A DNA stretch of 64,000 nucleotides from Cyclaneusma minus. Lineage: Eukaryota > Ascomycota > Leotiomycetes > Marthamycetales > Marthamycetaceae. The stretch spans positions 1,302,001-1,366,000 of the forward strand of contig JAKZHN010000009.1 of assembly GCA_037179335.1 (NCBI GenBank). The letters are read 5' to 3'. Shown in pieces: positions 1 to 10,968 of this stretch. The notes under the pieces are model-generated. The model was not told where the DNA came from. It ran no database searches and saw only the letters and a list, made by a program, of their open reading frames with translations. Both the position numbers and the translations under genes were made by a program. The first letter of the stretch is position 1; each line of letters starts with the position of its first letter.

Positions 1-1625
1 TCCACCAACAGCAGACATAGACAAACGACAGCAGGTTCGACATTCAACAGTGAAAATGGGTCAAGGGTGTCATCGGTCAACGCATCAACGCATCCTGGTT
101 GCTGCAACGGTAGCGCGTCCAGAAAAGCTACAGCGCCATAATAGCTGCGTTCAGAAGGTCAAATCTCATATCTCTCAGCTCCAAGTTCCGAATCCAGAGC
201 TACCACAGAAACCAGTGACAAAAATCTGAGAACATCACACATCCACGTTTTGCGCATTGAACATTGAGTCGAATCGATAAGCCTGGGAGGGGAGTTTGGC
301 TGCTTGTAAGTTGTTGGCATCGCTTTTGTAGCATTCCCCTCCCTGGGCCTAGTTGTGGGCGATGACAAGGAAATGGGGGGATGAGAATTGGAAAGCTTCA
401 TCGACAGCACCATCCTCTTCCGACGACAGTATCTCCTCTCGACAGCACAAGAAGCTTGCGCTTCCCCGCTCTACCGAAATCTAATCCAGGCTGATTTGCT
501 TACCGAACTCACGAATATATCCAAAGAGAAAGCAAGGTCTCCTTATCTGTCGTCTCCATATCTCAACGTCTGTCCATGGATACTCGCGAATATGTCAACC
601 TCATGCGCGGAGGTATTTCTTGGAGCCTTTTAGAGATTGGAATGTCTTATTTATAGCCATTGTTATCTGAAGAAATAAGTTAGGAGCCTTGCATCACGTG
701 GCTACGATACCTCTGATTCCAGGGGTTTGTGAAGGAGGCCGCTGTCACCTAATGGTCTTGCTTACTAGCTAGCGCTGAACTAACCTCTGACACGTATAAA
801 AAGGCCATGGTCTCTGATCTTTGGAATCCAGACTCTTAAGTTACTCAACCAACCAGAATGATGAGCTACCTTCCAGGTCTTTGAATTCCTAACCGTGACC
901 AGCACTGTTTGTTCATGAATCTGCAAGTGCACAACGACTCTCATGCTACATCGCAGCTGAGAGTGCGAGATGACGAGAGGATGGAGGAGAAACGCTCATT
1001 GATGTGGGATATGACAGCTGACAAGTCCTCCGACAACAGCACCTCATGTCGACAGCACCATCATCATCCAGGACCTTTTGCCAAAATAATACCAGAAACT
1101 ATGTTCAATTCTCTCAACGGCATACAACTAAAGAACTTGGAAGGGACAAAGTTTCTTATGATCTTCAAACCCCTCAGTAAGGAGGTACGTATAGCAGCTG
1201 AAAGAGTTGAGAAATGGCTGAATCAAACTCCGTGACCGTCGATCTCCAGTCCAATCTTTTAGTTCTGGCCTCTCTACCTCTTGCGATCTGCAGCCTTTTT
1301 ATACCCATTCCAGCTTTGTTTCTTGTAGCTTGGTGGGGTAGCATCACGTGTTGATGCTGGCTAGTTCTGAATTGGGGGAATAGTGACGGCAGGTCTGGGG
1401 ATCGACAGCAAATCGTCGCTTCGGATGCAGATGCATATCGTGGCAGTGGCTCTAGTAGCTTCGTGGAAATGTCTCGGATTTCTGATGTGGCTTGAATGTA
1501 GAGCATGGTATTTGGAGTTTTACCTGATTCCAATATCTGTTGGTCCAAATACTGTAGCTTTTCGCCATGATCTGTTTCTTGAAACCATTCATTCATTGGT
1601 TCTTGGTTTCTTACTCCGCAAAGCA

Positions 1626-1680
1626 AAAATGCAAAAATGCAAAAATGCAAAAATGCAAAAAATGCAAAAAATGCAAAAAC
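1626..1680. repeat. TGCAAAAA microsatellite
   Basis: Perfect to near-perfect tandem copies of an eight- to nine-base unit (TGCAAAAA, later with one extra A) run across this tract. The change in A-run length between copies is typical of slippage. No function is implied. Confidence 0.9.
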
Positions 1681-2029
1681 TAATCTCCCCGTTCTTACAT
1701 GCACCCCCAACCCGTCTTAGGTTGCGAATGTAAGTACCCCCTCCCCAATTGAAGGGGGTCATTTCTTTGTTTCCCAGGAAAGCGGTCGAACCTGAGCACT
1801 TGGCTCTTAGCATTGAATTTGCACCGAAATGCAATACCCAAGATGCTAAGCTGATTACGGGAAGAGGTCCACACACACACCCTGCCTTATATTTCAGGCA
1901 GAACACCATTTTTGCAAAGGTTTTGTCACCAAAATGAGTGAAAATAGCTTTGTGTCATTTGGACTGATTTTTGGCTATTTAAGTCGGGTTTTCAAGCTGG
2001 TTTCAACTGATTTTAAGCTATTTATATAC

Positions 2030-2165
2030 CCAGCTCCAACTCCAGCTCCAGACAGCTCCAGCTTCAATAGCAAAGGCTCTAGCCCTCAATATTCAGCTTC
2101 AGCCTTCAGCTTCAGTATTCAGCCCCAATATCCAGCTCCAGCTTTAGCTACCCCAGCTCCAGTTC
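2030..2165. repeat. Degenerate CAGCTC/CAGCTTCAG tandem repeat
   Basis: The tract is built from imperfect six- and nine-base units (CAGCTC, CAACTC, CAGCTTCAG, CAGTATTCAG). It lies in a non-coding region; the open frame across it is explained by the repeat having no stop codons. Confidence 0.8.
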
Positions 2166-2224
2166 AAGGCAGCGCATGTGTATTGAGGTCCGGGAAAGGC
2201 AGCCTGGCATGCGCCGTGGCTGAG

Positions 2225-2262
2225 AGGGCGAGGGCGAGGGCGAGGGCGAGGGTTAGGGTAAA
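2225..2262. repeat. GAGGGC hexamer repeat ending in TTAGGG
   Basis: About five copies of GAGGGC are followed directly by GGTTAGGGT. One telomere-type hexamer at the end of a GAGGGC run is not enough to call an interstitial telomere. Confidence 0.75.
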
Positions 2263-3378
2263 ACTGAGTCAGGTGAGTTGCCAATACCTCGTCAGATCGG
2301 GCTGAAAAGCTTTCAATCACGTGTTGGCTCAGCTCCTGCGAAAGGATTCGGTGGTCAAAACCCACTCCCCGTTGAGTAACCTGATGACCTATAACACTAA
2401 AAAGCAACCAACCAGCGCCACGTTCCTATGCACTAACTGCAAGCAAACGATTGACATTGATTACGGCAGATGTAACTTAGTTTCCCCTCTCGTAGGGCTA
2501 TGTCCATGTTCTGATCTGAGTACCCAAGGCAGACACTTAAAATTAGGGGCGACGGCAAACAACTGAAGCAACAATCGGACTGTCTTTCGGGAATATACTG
2601 GTAGCTTGTGAGTTGTGAATGGAGAATTCCGCAAACATCTAATTAATTTCTTGCTTGCCGTGTAAATTTCGCACAGGAAGAGGAGATATGCCCGGACAGC
2701 CGAAGAAGACTACACTGATTGGCTCCGTACCACCGTGCGCTGGCTTCTAGACATCTTGATCCTCTTTCTCTTCGACACCTCGAGCCCTTTTATACCTGGT
2801 AGTCCAAATTGTCTAAGGATCTATATCATAGCTTGAGTCACAGGCTACCTATGGCGGGGCCTCGGTTAAATCGTCTGAGTGGACACGATACCACGGCCCA
2901 CAAGAGGACATTGACATTCTCGAACTTATTCAGATATAAAAGTAGAATACTTTTCGAACTGAAGGAAACATGACCCATGACCCATTCACTACTCGAAACG
3001 GTACACCTTGCCCACGTTTGATCGATTGCTGCAGCTTCCCGGTCACAAAAACATAGACGACGGACTTTCTTCTAATCTGCCCGATTCAGTGACTTTAGGA
3101 CTTGCCTTCTTGAGTTCACCTGCTGGAGGATTTGTGGCCGATGGTTTGACAGAAGGTCAGGGACCGCGACAGCAGAGAATCTCTCTGACAGCAGCTAATC
3201 ACAAAAGCTGGTTGCATTCTGTGTAGCTGGTGTTGTGAGGTCTCAAATTCTCGACTGACTCAAGAAGTGAGCGGCAGAAATAGCCTTGCCATTCACAAGA
3301 TGTTTGCTGTCGGTGAACAGATGTACATCCATTTGCCTTTTTCTGTCTTTGCTCTTACACTGGATGGGAAACAATGGC

Positions 3379-3554
3379 TATATATACCTGTCAACAACGT
3401 TTTCTGGAACTTTGCTGAGCCAGGCCTCAGTCACGTGGCGCCTGCAGAACTCGGTGACTGAGGTGCATCTAGGGCGACAGCAACTGCCTTCCAGCAAAAC
3501 TTGATCAATATCACGTGATTTCATGCGCTTACTTACCAGCATAAAGCTATAAAA
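3379..3554. promoter_or_regulatory. Back-to-back CACGTG/TATA modules
   Basis: A TATATATA box lies at 3,379-3,386 (read leftward) about 45 bp from a CACGTG at 3,432-3,437. A second CACGTG at 3,512-3,517 lies 30 bp from a TATAAAA at 3,548-3,554 (read rightward). This is the arrangement of a bidirectional promoter, with bHLH-type E-boxes inside and core promoters outside. Neither side has a recognisable gene: leftward there is only a short non-conserved frame, and rightward nothing. Similar pairs occur at 695/795 (rightward) and 1,345/1,296 (leftward). Promoter function is inferred from motifs only. Confidence 0.35.
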
Positions 3555-4747
3555 GCGTGGATTTAAGGGCGAAAGAGAAGTTTCAAGCATAGTCCAAATC
3601 GCAGTCCAAGCCATGTTTTACATACGCTCTGAGCATATTGTGGTGGAAATCATCCGACAACAGCTATGCGAATAAGTCGGACTGAATAAAGCTAACCTGA
3701 GAATTCATTCGATTCATCTCCACAGCGGCAGAGTGCGCTACAAAGTGAGCACGACGACAGTAGAAACAATCCACGACAGTGACACCGCGTCAACACCGCG
3801 ACCTTGCTCACAATTGCAGCGTGACTCAGGAATTTGGGCCCAAGCTGACTAACTCACTTCAGGAGCTTACTTCGAATCGAATATAAGAACAGACACAATA
3901 CTGACCTGAGAACAACATAGAAGTCGCGAATTGGAACGAGATAGCATGCCCGACCAGAACTCAGAGTCAAAGCCCTCCTGGCACCCACCGCGCCCGACTG
4001 TCATCGGATTCTGAATACCAACTCGAAGGTCGACAGCCTCCAAGTTGGTCTCATTCACGTCTTGACTTTCGGTGGCAAAGCAGCGAGATGACAGCAGTGG
4101 ATGTCAACGACAGCAGGAGTGAAGTAGAGGTCCACCAAGCCGATGTTTCAGAAACGAGGTGGGATGCAGAGAATCTAGTAGGCGTGCTAGATAACGTTGG
4201 GGGACCCAGGAACTCCAGGTGCGTGTGGAACAATGCAGTCTCGCGGGGTGACAGGGTCATTAAAGTGAAGAGAGGTGTTAGTGAGGGAAAAATGGTGCGA
4301 AGGAAGTAAAATTTATACATATTTCTTTAACCTACCTTGCTCCCGCCTCATCTGCTTGATTTCCATTGGGTGGCATGGTAAAGCGAAAACATCAGGACAA
4401 GGTGGGAACCTTTGTGTATCGTGTTTCAGTGGTGTCCCCCATATTGGCTAGCATTCCAAGCGATGCACTTATATAAGACCAGAGCAGGAGACTTCATTCT
4501 CTTTTCTTTCTTTAAGACCAACTTACCCCATGAAGCGTATGGACTCGACCGCCGTTGACTAGCAGACAAGCAAACTGAGTAACTGAAATACACACTCAAG
4601 TTCGTTCATGGCCCGTCACGAATCGGTCTTAGAGCCAAGTATCATTCTATTGGTGTTAATCTTTCGTGCTGTTATCCAAAGTATTCGCCGTCGCTTCAAA
4701 ATTCCACTGACGCCTTGCTAGAGAGTTGTCGTTGATCCTGAGTACCC

Positions 4748-6698
4748 TCATTTGTACAGCTCGGGGTAATCAGCCTTGATAAGGTCCGCGCCCTTCTCGG
4801 CGGTCATGTAAACACCCATTTGGATTCGGCAATCCAGAATCTGGGGGAAGATACTGGCATCAATGACTCGAAGGTTTTTGACACCATGGACCTTCAGAGC
4901 CGGGTCCACAACACCCTGCTCAATCGACTTGCTGAGTCGTGTAGTTCCGCAAGGATCTGAGAAAATCTGTTAGCGCTTATTTCCTACAGCAAGACGGCTC
5001 AAACTCACGGTATCCAGTCTGGCTCCTCTCCAAAATCGTCTGTCTCATAGCCTCATCACTATGTCTCGGCATGGGGAAAGGATAGTCCTCGCCAATGATA
5101 TCCTTCATCCCATCACCAGTAGTAAGAATATCACTAATCATTCTGACTCCCTCTCTCAACACAACCAGGTCCAAGTCGTTGTCGAAAAACTTCAAGTTGA
5201 TCTCCGGCTGCTCGAGTGGGTCGGAACTTCGCAACTTCACATATCCATTCTTGCTCTGAGGACGCAGCAAGTCCACGATCACGGTCAGCCAGCTTCCTTC
5301 CTTAGGGGCCGGGATGTGGTATTGGAAGGCCGAGGAGAACATGGGCACGAAGTCAACTTCGAAGTGTGGCTGGCCGGCGGGACCGTAAGGGTCAAGTCCA
5401 TCGTTGGCTTTTTTGGCGGCTTGGTATTGGCGGTTGTTGGCGAGCAGATGGTCCACGCGGGGCAGAGCAATCATTTCCAGCAGGCCGGAACTCAGGGGTC
5501 CGGAGTGGTCGCGACGGTATGCTTGCACGGCGCCGTCTTTGGCGGGACCGGCGCGGAGGAGGTGGTCCTCGAGGCCGAGACCGTCTTTGAGACGCATGCA
5601 GTATGGCATGATGGGGTGGTCGAGGAGGTTCTTGCCGACATGTGGAGAGTCGACGATGGTTTGGATTCCGTGCGAGGCCAGATGCTCCTTGGGGCCAATG
5701 CCGGAGAGCATGAGGAGCTTGGGAGATTCAAAGACACCGGAAGAGAGAATCACTTCTTGCTTCGCCATGAAGGTGATCTCGTCATCCTTGTTGGCGCCGT
5801 AGACGACGACACCTTTGCAGATATCGCCCACCATGACGAGCTTCTTGGAGTGTGTTTGGTCCAGGATGGTGACGTTGGGTTTGCCCTCGATGAACACGTG
5901 ACTGGAAGATCGAATGCCGTTGTAGATGGAAGTGACGCAAGGAGTCATGCCGGCCATGATTCCGGAGTAGATGTCGTCCGTGTAGGTCTGGCCCTTGCTC
6001 TCCCAAGCTTCCTTCAATGCTCGTCGGAAAGGCTCCAGCTCAGGGACCAGTTGGGAGTGGGCAACTGGAAGAGGGCCATCGGTGCCGAGCTTTTTCAATT
6101 CAGAGGGGTATAGTCCTTCGTCATCGTAATAGGTCGCGCACTAGACGGATGTCAGCTTGGACCACCCCCTTTACTTCCTAAAAGACGACATACCTTCGAG
6201 AAGTAGTGGTGGACGTTGTTCCAGTTCCAGCCGGCACCACCAAACTCCTCCCATTCATCATATGTAGCCTTGCTGCCAGGAATCCAGGTGTAGTAGTTCA
6301 ATGCACTGCTTCCTCCAAGGGTCTTGCCGCGAGTGTTTTGCTCAATACGGGTGTACTCAGGTCTGTCGATAAAGGTGGACTTGTATTGCCAGTCATCCTC
6401 GCTGCCACGGAGGTCGAAAGCAAGAGCCGGTGTCGCAATCTCCGGAGACAATGGTTTTCTGTTGCAACGCTTAGTGGCCAGTTTCGCGGTGGTATCTTGA
6501 GCTCATCGTACCTTTTTCCGGCCTCAATGACCAGAACCGAGACATCAGGGTTTTCTGCCAATCTTCCAGCTACGACATTACCAGCAGTTCCTCCTGTGGG
6601 TGCGTTAGCATGTTTCTGACTGTTGCTGGTTCGAGAGGATTTTTACCTCCAACGACGATAAAGTCGAAGTCCTTGTTTTCAATTCCTATGCGAGACAT
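4748..6698 (-). CDS. GMC-family FAD-dependent oxidoreductase (choline dehydrogenase-like)
   Basis: Five exons on the minus strand: 6698-6647, 6593-6512, 6458-6194, 6140-5009 and 4956-4748, separated by introns of 53, 53, 53 and 52 bp, joining in frame to 579 residues. The FAD-binding motif VVGGGTAG lies at residues 15-22 and is assembled across intron 1. The ribose-binding Glu is in VLVIEAGK (about 37-44). GMC signature 1, RGKTLGGSSALN, is at 88-99. Signature 2 reads GVFESPKLLMLSGIG. The catalytic His is in HPCGT at 511, again assembled across an intron, and the C-terminus carries DASIFPQILDCRIQ. GMC enzymes oxidise an alcohol or sugar hydroxyl with FAD; the substrate cannot be read from this sequence. 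There is no signal peptide from the chosen Met, so an intracellular enzyme is inferred. A TATA box at 6,866-6,873 would place transcription start inside an upstream in-frame extension, favouring the Met at 6,698. Confidence 0.93.
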
Positions 6699-6865
6699 CT
6701 TGCAAACGGAAGGCGTCTTTTTAGGGGGTGACTCGTTTTCAGAAGATAACTTGCTTTCAGAACTCGAATTGAAAACGAAAACTTTGAAGAGATAGACCAG
6801 GCTACAAAAAGGAATGATAACTTGCAGGAAATATTCTAGGACAAGTCGCTGGAAATCGTCCATCT

Positions 6866-6873
6866 CTTATATA
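6866..6873 (-). promoter_or_regulatory. TATA box of the GMC oxidoreductase gene
   Basis: TATATAAG on the minus strand, about 170 bp upstream of the assigned ATG. An in-frame upstream ATG at 6,863 begins only 3 bp after this box. It would lie before a start site 25-40 bp downstream of the TATA and so is unlikely to be in the mRNA. Confidence 0.55.
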
Positions 6874-6879
6874 GGTCGG

Positions 6880-8700
6880 CAGTTGAGTACGGGGCTACCT
6901 ACACATGGAAACAAAGCTCACCTAGCTCACCTATAGACAGGGTATCACTGAGTCTATTTCTGACTCAAAAATACCGAAAATGGTATCCACCGCCGTGAGT
7001 GCCGATGTGTCCTTCCCAGCCGTTCTCGTCATCGATCGACGAAGATATGGATATCTCAAGTTCAAGTCGGCTGAGAGTACGAGGAACATGGATCAAAAAC
7101 GTCAATGACGTGAGGACTCTTGAACCAAACAGGCATCAGAAAATTGGGTAGATAGAGACAACGGACCAGGCTCCAGACCCAGTAAAGTCCATGATCTCCT
7201 GCACGATGTCATATTCGTCTGTTCTCACGCATGATGCCCCTGCAGCGGCCTCGATGATGTTTGGTCGAAACCTGATATCAGATAAATCAGATCCGGCAGA
7301 AGCGACTGAATAATGCAGTTGGTCCAAGCTTTATGCACCGACAGATACTTTATCCGGACGTACGGAATTACATAAGTCGCTTCTCGATACGCGCGATCCG
7401 AGAATCCCGGTCTTGACCGAACGAGAATGTATCGGAGTCCGAATCGGGACTCGGATTGCATGTCCCCGAGGTACTGCTTCAAACATCAGCTTGACATCCA
7501 GTAGTTGTGGCCTTTCTATTACTTGTTTCTGAGACGAATAGGAGTCGAGATGGGGAAACTTAAACTCGAACTACCACTTCACCAAACCCCAAATCAAAAG
7601 CTAGTGGAGCTCTGACAGGAACCCTAAGAGTCGAGACAAGAACTGTCCGGACTCCGAGCCCGACGGTAGACAGGGATCGAATGGGAGTCTCGAGAAAGGA
7701 CATCCTTCCAAGTGGATAATGTCCTCGCCGGAAAGGAATCTGAAACTCAGTGCTCGCCACCTGTGACTTGGAGCCGACTGACCTGTCAACCTGATATCGG
7801 CCCGTGCGATACTCTCGGGAGATCTGCTAGTTGCCACATGGGCTGCACTACCCCTGGGTTACACAAGCACCTCGTTGGTCACATTCCGAATCATCAAGAA
7901 GTTATATGTATGGATTCTGCAAGCCTAATCGAACAATATCCGAGAAGGTTTTCAACAATGCTGTAACACTAGGTCTCTAGTCTGTCAGTTCTTGTTGCCT
8001 CTCTACCCTCCCCTGGTAGACTGTCTTAATCAATATCAGAGTCTATGCTTAAGCAGAGGTAGGTATATTTGAATAAGTCTCTCATCGGCGATTGCAATCT
8101 CAGAGAATATGTCTAGAAACTGTGATCAAATGGAACAAGGCAGACTAAAGCCAGCGGCTTCTTGTCTGTACTTTCATGAGACAAAGGTGTTTCCTGTCCC
8201 AGCCTTGTTTTCACTTCCGCGCAATATCTAGATGATTTCATTATCAAAGCGCTGATTTGAAATTTGCCAATCTGATGGAACAGAGTCAGTGGCCTTCTCC
8301 TTGTCCGTTCAAGTATCCTCTTGTCGAAACCACAAACTAGTCCATTAAGAAGTCGTGCTCCAAAACAGAACACCAAAGTCCGAACTACTCAAGGATGCAG
8401 GGATGCAGGTAAAGCCATTCTCATGACTTTCAAAGCAGTCGTGATAGGATTCCCATTTGTCTACGGGTGCTAATGGCCTTGTTGCCTGATACCTAGGTAC
8501 CTGGCAGACCGCAAGCTCCGCTATTAGACGCTAGTCGCTCGGCTAGCTAGCGTTACATTGAGGAGCTCTGTCCGTAACACCTAAAGACACGGACGCTCAT
8601 TACTCTTTCACCATATTATTCTTGTCTTTACCTTCGGTTTATCGATCTCCAGGACACCATCCCTTGTGTCTGTGATATAGTTTGCGATCTTGAAGAGACG
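6880..8700. other. No gene recognised
   Basis: Short open frames on both strands lack family similarity, intron logic or start context. Composition is ordinary. I see no tandem repeat, TIR or tRNA-like structure here. Confidence 0.5.
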
Positions 8701-8714
8701 ATAGTTGTCCGGAT

Positions 8715-9060
8715 GAAGACGATGCAACGCGCGCCGCTGACTGCATACGACAACTTGGACCAGGGGTTCAATTTATCCTGCCCGCAACCTGGCACGTGTG
8801 TCGCAAGGCAATGTGCAAGTTTGAGGCAGGAAGCGAAGGCCGAGGAGAAGAGAAAGGCAAAAGGAGGAGAAGAAGGCTCGGGATCAGAAGAAGAGCGAGG
8901 AGAAGAAGGCAGGGTCCTAACTCTGATCCTCTGAGGAGGCCAGCGGATGCTGCCAGACGATTGCAATGCGCTGCGGACTACATACGACAACTCATCAGAC
9001 TTCGTCTACGATAAGGAGTTCAATTACTCCCGCCCGTATTCGATGCCACCGGACGGTCGT
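8715..9060 (+). repeat. Two diverged copies of a short coding-like segment
   Basis: The segment at about 8,720-8,795 translates to a stretch containing RAPLTAYDN...FNLSCP. The segment at about 8,955-9,050 translates to CNALRTTYDN...FNYSRPYSMP in the same orientation. The shared TxYDN...FNxSxP pattern and nucleotide likeness (tgcatacgacaact versus tacatacgacaact) suggest a duplication. Neither copy sits in a frame I can extend into a full gene. They may be exon remnants of a protein that I do not recognise. Confidence 0.4.
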
Positions 9061-9073
9061 CATCTTGCGATGA

Positions 9074-9554
9074 TCTCAACTGGTTCACCGCCCAACAGCA
9101 TGCGTTACTCCCTCACTCCAAGGTGGCATCGCCAACCGCGCTCTGAGAGACCTCAACAGCCCCGTAAGTGCAACCTGCCGTTATCCAGACTGGTGAAGCA
9201 GGCGTCACCGACCGTCCTGTCTGGTGTTCATTCTTCGTTCCCCTGTCTAATCCCACTACTTTCATAGGTTGTTGGCAACTCCACCGCAGACAATAAACCC
9301 GCCAATTCTGCCGTTTCTGAACTGCTCACAGCAAAATCACACGCACCTCGGCCTTTTTCACCACCTCGGCCGTTTTCACCACCTCGAAGACCAAGACTCT
9401 CCAAACAAGGATCTCAACTCGGCGAATCCTTCACAAGTACATTTTCCCCTTTCCTCCCTTCCACCACCCCTCTGATAATCCCAAGCTAACTGTACCCTCC
9501 CACTCTACAGGGTTTATCAGTATCGTCTACACGATGACCACGTGGTTCCTCCAG
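9074..9554 (+). pseudogene. Possible spliced upstream exons of the first array gene (unknown)
   Basis: A frame open from 9,074 can be spliced through two well-formed introns, 9164-9267 (GTAAGT...TCATAG) and 9437-9510 (GTACAT...GCTAAC...CTACAG). It yields a Ser/Pro/Arg-rich stretch including LRDLNSPVVGNSTADN and PRPFSPPRPFSPPRRPR, then FISIVYTMTTWFLQ. The second intron resembles the family intron of the downstream array in position, donor and branch site. No ATG begins the frame, and the frame runs into a different phase at the ten-C run at 9,571-9,580. A 40-bp GT-AG removal (9555-9594) would join it to the gene at 9,604. This is either a longer first gene with an unrecognised 5' exon, or a decayed duplicate. 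Confidence 0.3.
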
Positions 9555-9603
9555 GTCCTCTACTACGTTACCCCCCCCCCTCACCTGGGCCTAGGTCCGC
9601 CCA

Positions 9604-9981
9604 ATGGCCGAGCTCATGATCGTCTACACCGGCATCTTGGTTTCCCATCCAGTCGTCAAAGCTATGATCGCAAACACCGTCTCCATGATCATGGCTCTCC
9701 TTCTCACCGTCCACCTAGTCATCATCCCCGCTGTCCTCATTGGGTACCTCACGCTCAAAGCCGTTCGCTGCTTGGATATAGCTCTCTATGTCATCCTCAA
9801 AGCTGAAGACGACTTCCCAATTGATTTTCTGTTTATGACGATATGGATCATGGCAGTTATTCTGGCAAAGAACCTCCTTGTGGGGTATTTGAAGGGTTGG
9901 AACACTTTGATGGAGATAGTGGTGGGGGATTTAGTGGAAAGGGGTTGGGGTGGAGATGAATTGCGTGGGGTTGTTGCTTGA
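9604..9981 (+). CDS. Small multi-pass membrane protein, array member 1 (unknown)
   Basis: 125 residues. A long hydrophobic region at about 18-52 (one or two membrane segments) is followed by a second at about 73-96, then a soluble tail rich in Gly and acidic residues. The segment running from ...ALYVILK through DFLFMTIWIMAVILAKNLLVGYLKGW aligns with the conserved core of members 2, 4 and 7: aromatic/acidic turn, then D-x-x-x..W-x(6)-K-x(3)-G-x-L-x-x-W. No known domain is recognised. An in-frame TAG lies just upstream at 9,592, so the ATG at 9,604 is the conservative start. Upstream exons may add to it if the 40-bp segment 9555-9594 is spliced. Same strand as the ten relatives that follow. Confidence 0.6.
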   Translation: MAELMIVYTGILVSHPVVKAMIANTVSMIMALLLTVHLVIIPAVLIGYLTLKAVRCLDIALYVILKAEDDFPIDFLFMTIWIMAVILAKNLLVGYLKGWNTLMEIVVGDLVERGWGGDELRGVVA

Positions 9982-10968
9982 GATGGGGATTGGGCCGGTG
10001 GTAACGAAGAGAGAAGCGTCATGAGGGTATGATGAAAATGCTTTCCCTGGCTGAGACTTTCGTGGGAATCAACGGAAGACGCAGTTATGATGCAGTAGTA
10101 GGGAAATATGAGCCATGCCGCTCTTGAGATACTCTCGTGCCAAGTATTGCGTGTGCTGCTGGAGTTTTTTCATATCCCATGCGTAAAAGATGGCAAGTGA
10201 TATATGGTGAGTCGAAGTGATGAGCTCAGGCGAGGCCCTCGAGTGACTGCGACAAAGGCAAACACCGCCCCAGGTTCCATATCAATGAGCTCCATTCCCG
10301 AGCAGGCGCCAGTGGAGGAATCTTGACTCTGGAGAGAAAACGAGAGAACTAGATATACTAACCAATGTAAGAGCCACTCTCCGGTGACTGTTGCGTGTTC
10401 AATAAACATTTTCTATCGCCTTCCTCTCTATCTTAATGCCGTCCTTCTCTACCCCCGCCTATTTGTCCCCATATGCGATTTCAAGGGCCAAATTTGCTAT
10501 TAAATTGTGCTAAATTCACCTGTGGGTCACCGACAGAGAACTTGCCTGTCGATGGCAGACCATCTCTCACCCTGTGGTCCGAGACCAACTGCCGTTTCTG
10601 TCAACTCTTGGAAGCGCGTGCGTCGTTGTTTGCTACACGTCCCGCACCCAAGTGAAGCAGCCAAAAATCCCACCAGCCACCAGCTCCTTCTCGACCGTGT
10701 AAGTGCGCCTCCCCTGGCATACGAGCCGGTTCCTGTGTCCCAAATACCTCACAGGCCTCTTCGACTGACCGGACGTGTCACGATCGCGCTACAGACAAAA
10801 ACGAATCTTCGCACCCGTCTTTGCGGCCTGCCCGCACCACTCACAATCACAAACACTTGCGCACTACATGAAGACCGCACTTCTGTTCGAAAAAACAGCT
10901 GCATCTGCTGTACCTCCACAAGTATTTTGATCCTACTCCACCGTCTTTCGGATGACCTCAAAAAGTAC

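Larger units (their letters stand above)
1..4740. other. Gene-poor left flank
   Basis: I see no open frame with family-level similarity, convincing splice structure or sustained coding character in this stretch. It contains low-complexity tracts (listed separately), five CACGTG sites and several strong TATA boxes in both orientations, and the short motif CGACAGCA or close variants more than ten times (for example near 28, 399, 437, 1050, 1403, 3169, 3473 and 4108). Base composition is ordinary, so it is not part of the RIP-like compartment. It could be an old, decayed repeat region or contain non-coding transcription units. Confidence 0.5.

Noticed and set aside
2225..2262. Interstitial telomere
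   Set aside because: Only one TTAGGG-type hexamer after a GAGGGC run; no tandem telomere repeats.
4088..4309. 73-codon plus-strand frame
   Set aside because: An ATG is present, but there is no family similarity, no splice support and it is matched by an equally long opposite-strand frame.
5061..6113. 350-codon plus-strand open frame opposite the GMC gene
   Set aside because: Antisense shadow of the long GMC exon 4; no family motif and the GMC frame has all signatures and introns.
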